Below, in pieces: positions 25,301 through 31,300 of a stretch of 64,000 nucleotides of DNA. Each line of letters opens with the position of its first letter. Positions within the stretch are counted from its first letter, which is position 1. The position numbers and the translations under genes are program-made. Origin of the DNA: Hippasteria phrygiana (Eukaryota > Echinodermata > Asteroidea > Valvatida > Goniasteridae); contig JAZGUH010000755.1 in the NCBI GenBank assembly GCA_037893225.1, forward strand, positions 310,001 through 374,000. Direction: 5' to 3'. Under the pieces are notes generated by a model. That model was not told the DNA's origin, did not search any database, and was given only the letters and a program-made list of their open reading frames with translations.

Positions 25301-28300
25301 ACCATCGGAGGTGGTGGTAAGTCTGAATGCGACAGCAGTGCTACTGGACGCAAAAGAAGACAAACATCGCGACGCCATTTAGGGGAAAATGGACAGCTGA
25401 CGCCAAGCACCAAGTACACGGCGTTCATACGGGCATATGTTGTGTTAGAGAATGGAATGGTAAATATATAAATAGTCTATAGTCAAAGTGACGCATTGCC
25501 TTGGACGCCTAATTGAACTACAAAAAAACGTTCATCCTGAAATTGCTATCGTTGAAAAGATAATTAAAAAGTAGAACATATAAACGACCATCCCTTTAAA
25601 ATGCGTGTTTGCCTGAAAATCATTGACGAACGTTTAGTTCGGAAAAGTCGGACCTTTGGAAATGGGATAGTACGTGTTGTTTTTCGTCAACACTTTTCGG
25701 ACAAACTGCGCAAGGGTTGGTCGTGTACCTTGTTATATATTTAACCTTTTAATAATCTTTTCAATCATATCAATTTTTTCCGCCAAGCACGTCTCAAACT
25801 ATCCGTGACCAAGATGGAAAAACGATTGACAGACTGATATCATAAACACATGCATTCTCATTTGCTTTTCCCTGGCAGGAGGATTATGTGACAAGTCCCC
25901 TGCTTCAACCAATTTACACCGGTGAGAATACAGCTGCTTTCAACTGTAAATAACAGGATGTAGATACCCTTTTCATCAACGTTACCAGTTGAAATATAAC
26001 AAAAACCATCTCATGTGGACCCCTTGGCGTGATTATCGTACAACATGGAGCAGGTTAAACCACGTGAGCGCACGTGATATGGCACGCTTGACTGGTTTAC
26101 TTGAATAAGTACTTCAATAGCATCAATACACTATGCGGTCAACGACAAGTGAAAAAGGTTTATTGAACTATGTATATAGGCGCCAATGCAAGTAGCCAGT
26201 GTATATAAGCAACAACTTTACACGAAACTGTTTTCAATTTTTAGCCCTTAAAATAGTATACAACATTTGCAAACATAAAAAAGCAAAACTTTAGCCGTCT
26301 CGAGTATCTTGTGAAATCATGGCACCTGGTGTATGCTGTCGTTTTCAAGAAAAGTGGAATATTTTATTGTCGGCGGACAATCGTTGGAAATAGTCTAGTT
26401 CCATGACCTGAAAATTCCCTGACGTCTATAAATTGCTCCGTTTTGTCTAAAGTACGGTCGGGGAACCAGACGACTAGAACATTTTTTTTCCCTCTCTGAT
26501 CTGTTTTCCCAAAACAAAACATTAAACAGGTCAGTGTTACAGTATGCTCGTAGATACCGGTACCGAGCATGCAAAGTAATATGGAAACCTTGTTTATTAT
26601 GTGTGTAGACTTCATGCCACCAGAAAAAAAAACATTGTAAATGATATAAAGTGATTATGAAACACAAGAAAAGTCATTTACGCACACATTTGGTAGTTCG
26701 AATCTGATGGCATCAGCCCGTGTTCTTCTTGTGTTTTGCAGGGTACTGTCCTTAATTAAGAGCCATTTGTACGTTTTGTCCTGACGTAGGCCTATTGGTT
26801 TCATTCTCTGCAGGAAATGCCGAGGCTGACAACACCATACCGTTAGTCATAGCCGTGGTCTGTATGGTCGTCGTATTGCTGATTATTGTAGTGATTGTGT
26901 GTGGTGTGAAAATGAGGAGACGAAAGGCGAAGAGTAGTCGGCCAATCAGAACAGTTGTGGAGATGGTTAGTTTCAACCATTTGAAATATATGCAATGGCG
27001 TAAATCCATTTCCAAAATTAGAAGGGGGGGGGGTTGTCAAAAAATAAATACATGTATATAAGTAGAAATGTGGGGGGTTGTTCAAACCAGGAAAACCATT
27101 ATGCACATGAACATGTTCACACAACTTAATATTGCATTATAAATTGGAGGAGAAAGAAAATACAAAAGAATCTTTCTTGTCCTTGAGAGACGGTCCTTTG
27201 TTAAAATCGGTCTTCGAACGTAAAGATACGTGCTTAGTCTATGGGGTTGGGTTATATTAAAGGAAGAATAGGGATTGTTTCCCGCGCGCAACATTCCCAA
27301 TAAAAATCACCTTTGCTTGTTTAAAAGTACTTGCCGTTTTATTGCACGGTTTATGGAACAGAATGAAGTTGACTATGAAGTGACACTTCCACCAGAGGGT
27401 GTGACATCTGCTCTTTACGAAGCTGTCGGCCTACCATCCTGGGCTTTGAGATGGGAGATTGTCTGGAGGAACCTAGTCGTTGACGACCATGTCCTCGGTC
27501 AGGGAAGCTTTGGCGAAGTCAGATCTGGGAAAGTGAACATCGGAGGAAAAAGGACTAAAGCTGCTATCAAAGTTCTTAGAGGTATAACTATGACCATATT
27601 TCCTTGCTTTATGCTATGACACACAGTTTGTTTTGTTAAAAGATAGCTGCGGTGTCGCTGATTCTATGCAGATTCTATGACTCACGAATATGGAAATTGT
27701 TATTGGCATAAAAATCTAAATGCAGTGCCTAGAATTGCTGCAAAGGAGAAAGAAAATTCATAGTCACCTAGAAAGAAAGCTGTTTTACGTATATTCCTGT
27801 CATAAAAATCCCATCATTGCATGGTTGATGTGGACATCGGCGGCGATTTCTCGTCAAGGTTTGGAGGACGGAGGACAAAGCACACAACCAATAACAATTG
27901 TTAAGCGTTTTGTACTCAGTGTCTCTTTTGTATCCATGGGACATTTTTGAAAATGTGTGCTGATCTTTGTGTATTTTGGTGCATTCTGGTGCATGTATAA
28001 AGCATGACATAAAATGTATATTACCATGGGAAAATTATTGGAGGGACACTGCCATAGCCGCCCCCTCTCTCAAAAAATATTTGGGAGGACATGTCCCCCC
28101 TGTCTCCCGGGATCGCCGCCCATGCATGTAGACCTTAACCGCAACTTGTGTTTTATCTGTTTCAAAGTGAGGATCATATTTCTTGTCCCTTTCCTGTCTG
28201 CTAAGGTCACGCATCAGAGACGGACAGGAACGATTTTCTGGAGGAGTTTCGCACAATGACAAACATCGGGTACAACCCCAATGTTGTGACACTGCTTGGA

Positions 28301-31300
28301 GCTTGCCAGCATGAAGGTATTCACAAAAATTATTGCGAACTGTTAGTAGACGATTTCCTTTAAAAAAGTACAACATGGTTCTCCTCCAAATTATATTTTA
28401 ATAAAACCTGTCTCATCGGAGTGAAATTCCTGTCTTTTGGTATTGACTATGATAATGGCATTGACTATGATAATGGCAATATCATTAATAATAAATTTAA
28501 CGATATTAACAGTATTCATTGAAAGTTAAGTGTACAAAAGAAAAGCAATTTTCTATTCGTTATTTTTCTCGACTTCGACGATTGCAAACTACAACCAAAA
28601 ATTAAGGTATCTTAAAACTATGCTCAGTTATAGACTAATTTACTTTTGGTTCATCGGTGACATTTGTTTTGTTAAATTCCCTTTATAACTTCCTATTGAA
28701 GGGTAGCGCGAATGTCATTTTCTGTTGCTGAGATTTGTTTTGGGTGGCAGTTTGATTTTTGTTTTATCTTAGTGTAAAATCCTAAAATGTGTCTGTATCT
28801 CTAAGATGTTCTCTACGTTGCCTTGGAGTTTCTTCCCAACGGCGATCTGCGAAGCTATCTGCGGATGGCTCGCTCGCAGTCAGACACCGATGAGGGCGCC
28901 CTGTCCTCAGAGCAGCTGGTGAAGTTTGCTCTAGATGTTGCCAAAGGGATGAAACACCTTGCTATGTCGGGGGTATGTTTTCAACAGAAACTTCTTTTTG
29001 TGCTGTAGATAGTATTTTGAAGTGTCACTAATAGGAGGTGGCGGCCTTTAGATAGTGAAAGGAGGTGCTAAGTCTTTTTGGTTTGTAGGCTAAAACATTG
29101 CACAAGGTTTCAGATTGTACTGACCATGATTTGACATTTTCAGGCTTATAATCATCAGGTTGTCCTGATTGTACATTTTTGTGTTTTGTGGATAACAAAA
29201 ATGAGAAATGACGTTTAATTTTCTAAAGTGTTAAAGCTAATCTCCAATCGGCTGTGTGTAGTACCTAAACCAAATTATCAATGTAGGCGATTTGATGCTG
29301 ATATTTTCTCCCCATACTGTCCCCATCCCACTAGAGCTTTCCGAGTTAGAAGGCCCTAACTCGGAAAGGAGCACTGCCTTTTGGAGATTTTATGTTGTTT
29401 ACATTGTTTATCTTGTGTCAATAAACTTAAGATACTATCAGTTTTAATCCTTTGCTGACTTAAGTTCTTAGCTATATGAGTTATATTTAACACAGAAACA
29501 TCTGCAAGAATTCTTAGTTTTATTGTAAAAAAATGCCTCAGTTTAGATTTTCTATCTTGTGTAACTACTTAAAAAACTTTGAATCATGAAAAACGGCCGC
29601 TGGAAAGCTGAGAACGATAATAAACTTGAACGAATCGGAGAGGTGATTTGTACGCTGTGAGTAGTACCAGCAAATCCCAGCCTGGAAGTGTTTACTTAAG
29701 GATTACAAGCAATTGTTTGGCTAATGGATTACAAAGATAAGAAGCTGGCAAAGGTGTTGGTGTGTCAACAACCAAAAGGCAGTGGAGTTGCCTGTTTTGG
29801 CTCTAGTGGGATGTTTCCCTCATGCTTGCAGGTAATTCACCGTGATTTGGCAGCAAGAAACATTCTGCTGGGGGAGAGACTGGTCGCAAAGGTGTCTGAC
29901 TTTGGACTGTCCAGAGGAGAGGATGTCTACGTCCAGACATCTATGGTAGGGGTTTTTACCTGTGTAAATTTGTTTACGATAAGAATTTGTCATCTTTAAG
30001 AACTTATTTAGAGGGACAAAATTAAAGATGTGTTTAAGATTGTACGAAATTATTTTTAGAATTCTGGAGATTAATTTATAGGTTTGGTAGATTTGAAATT
30101 GTTGTAATATTGGTTAATGGTTTGCAGTAATTAATTTTGTAAACTACCCTAAGTGTTCTTTTTTATGGGGCCCGGGGGGAAATTTGAATTTTGTGGTGGC
30201 TTTTGTTCACCCATATAACCGCACTTTTGTTTTGCTATCATTTTATCAACATAATATCGTTGATAAAGCCACCCCAGGCGCGTAGCCAAGGGGGGTGTTT
30301 TGGGTGTTCAAACACCCCCCATGGCCCAAGTGCCCAGAAAAAATATATGCAGAAAACACCAGTGACTTGGAGAGATACGCTAGTGAAATTTTTTTTTGCA
30401 TGATTTGAGCTCAAACATTGCACCATTTTGCATCTAGAGGCCTTAAAATTACATTTTTTCGCCAAAGGGGAGGGGGACACCCCCTCCCCTTAGACCCCTC
30501 CCCCATGTCAGTCTCCAGCAAAACACCCCCATGAAAAAATCCTGGCTACGCGCCTGAGCCACCCCCGGGTATAACTTAAATTACTTAAATTAAAATTAAA
30601 TGATAGCATAGGCATATTTATTATTTGTTATATCAACGCAGTTCTCACACGACTTTGATTTACAATGATTGCAAAGCCTCCAATACACGTTGGTGATTGA
30701 ACTGATTCAAGTTTTTGTTTTTACTACAAAATTTTATCTCCTTTAAAAGCGACGTGTCCCAACTCGCTGGTTGGCCCCTGAATCTATGATGCACCGCAGC
30801 TACACAACCCAGAGCGATGTGTAAGTCTTCAAACAGAAATAAAACTACCCGATATTTCATTTGAATGATCTATCTTGAACCTGTCAGGTTTCGAATTGCC
30901 ACACTACTGTATAATACTTGGTCTTTTCTTAGTGTGGTTAAATAGAACTACTTCAATCTCTGTTTATTTTCAAGGTCATCATTGTACCGTTTTATGACAT
31001 TTATAAAATCTCATTTTGGCATTAGGTGGTCATTCGGAATTCTCCTGTGGGAAATAGCTTCTATTGGTAAGAATTTAAAATTTCTTCTTCACGAAAAAAG
31101 AATTGTAATGCAGGGGACTAAAAAATTTCCTTACAAAGTTTTGTATGTTTGAGTAGGATATTTTAAAAAGTCGTGTAAATTTGACCATAACACCATAACA
31201 TTGATGGAATTGAACAGTAGAGTAATATTTTGTGTTAATAGTAGGATAAAGTTGTTTTTTAGAATGTTAAAATTTTTTTCAGGGGGCACGCCATATCCCG

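Noticed and set aside
29724..29831. Open frame upstream of the catalytic-loop exon
   Set aside because: An in-frame intronic extension; the cag acceptor at 29829-29831 and kinase alignment place the exon start at 29832.
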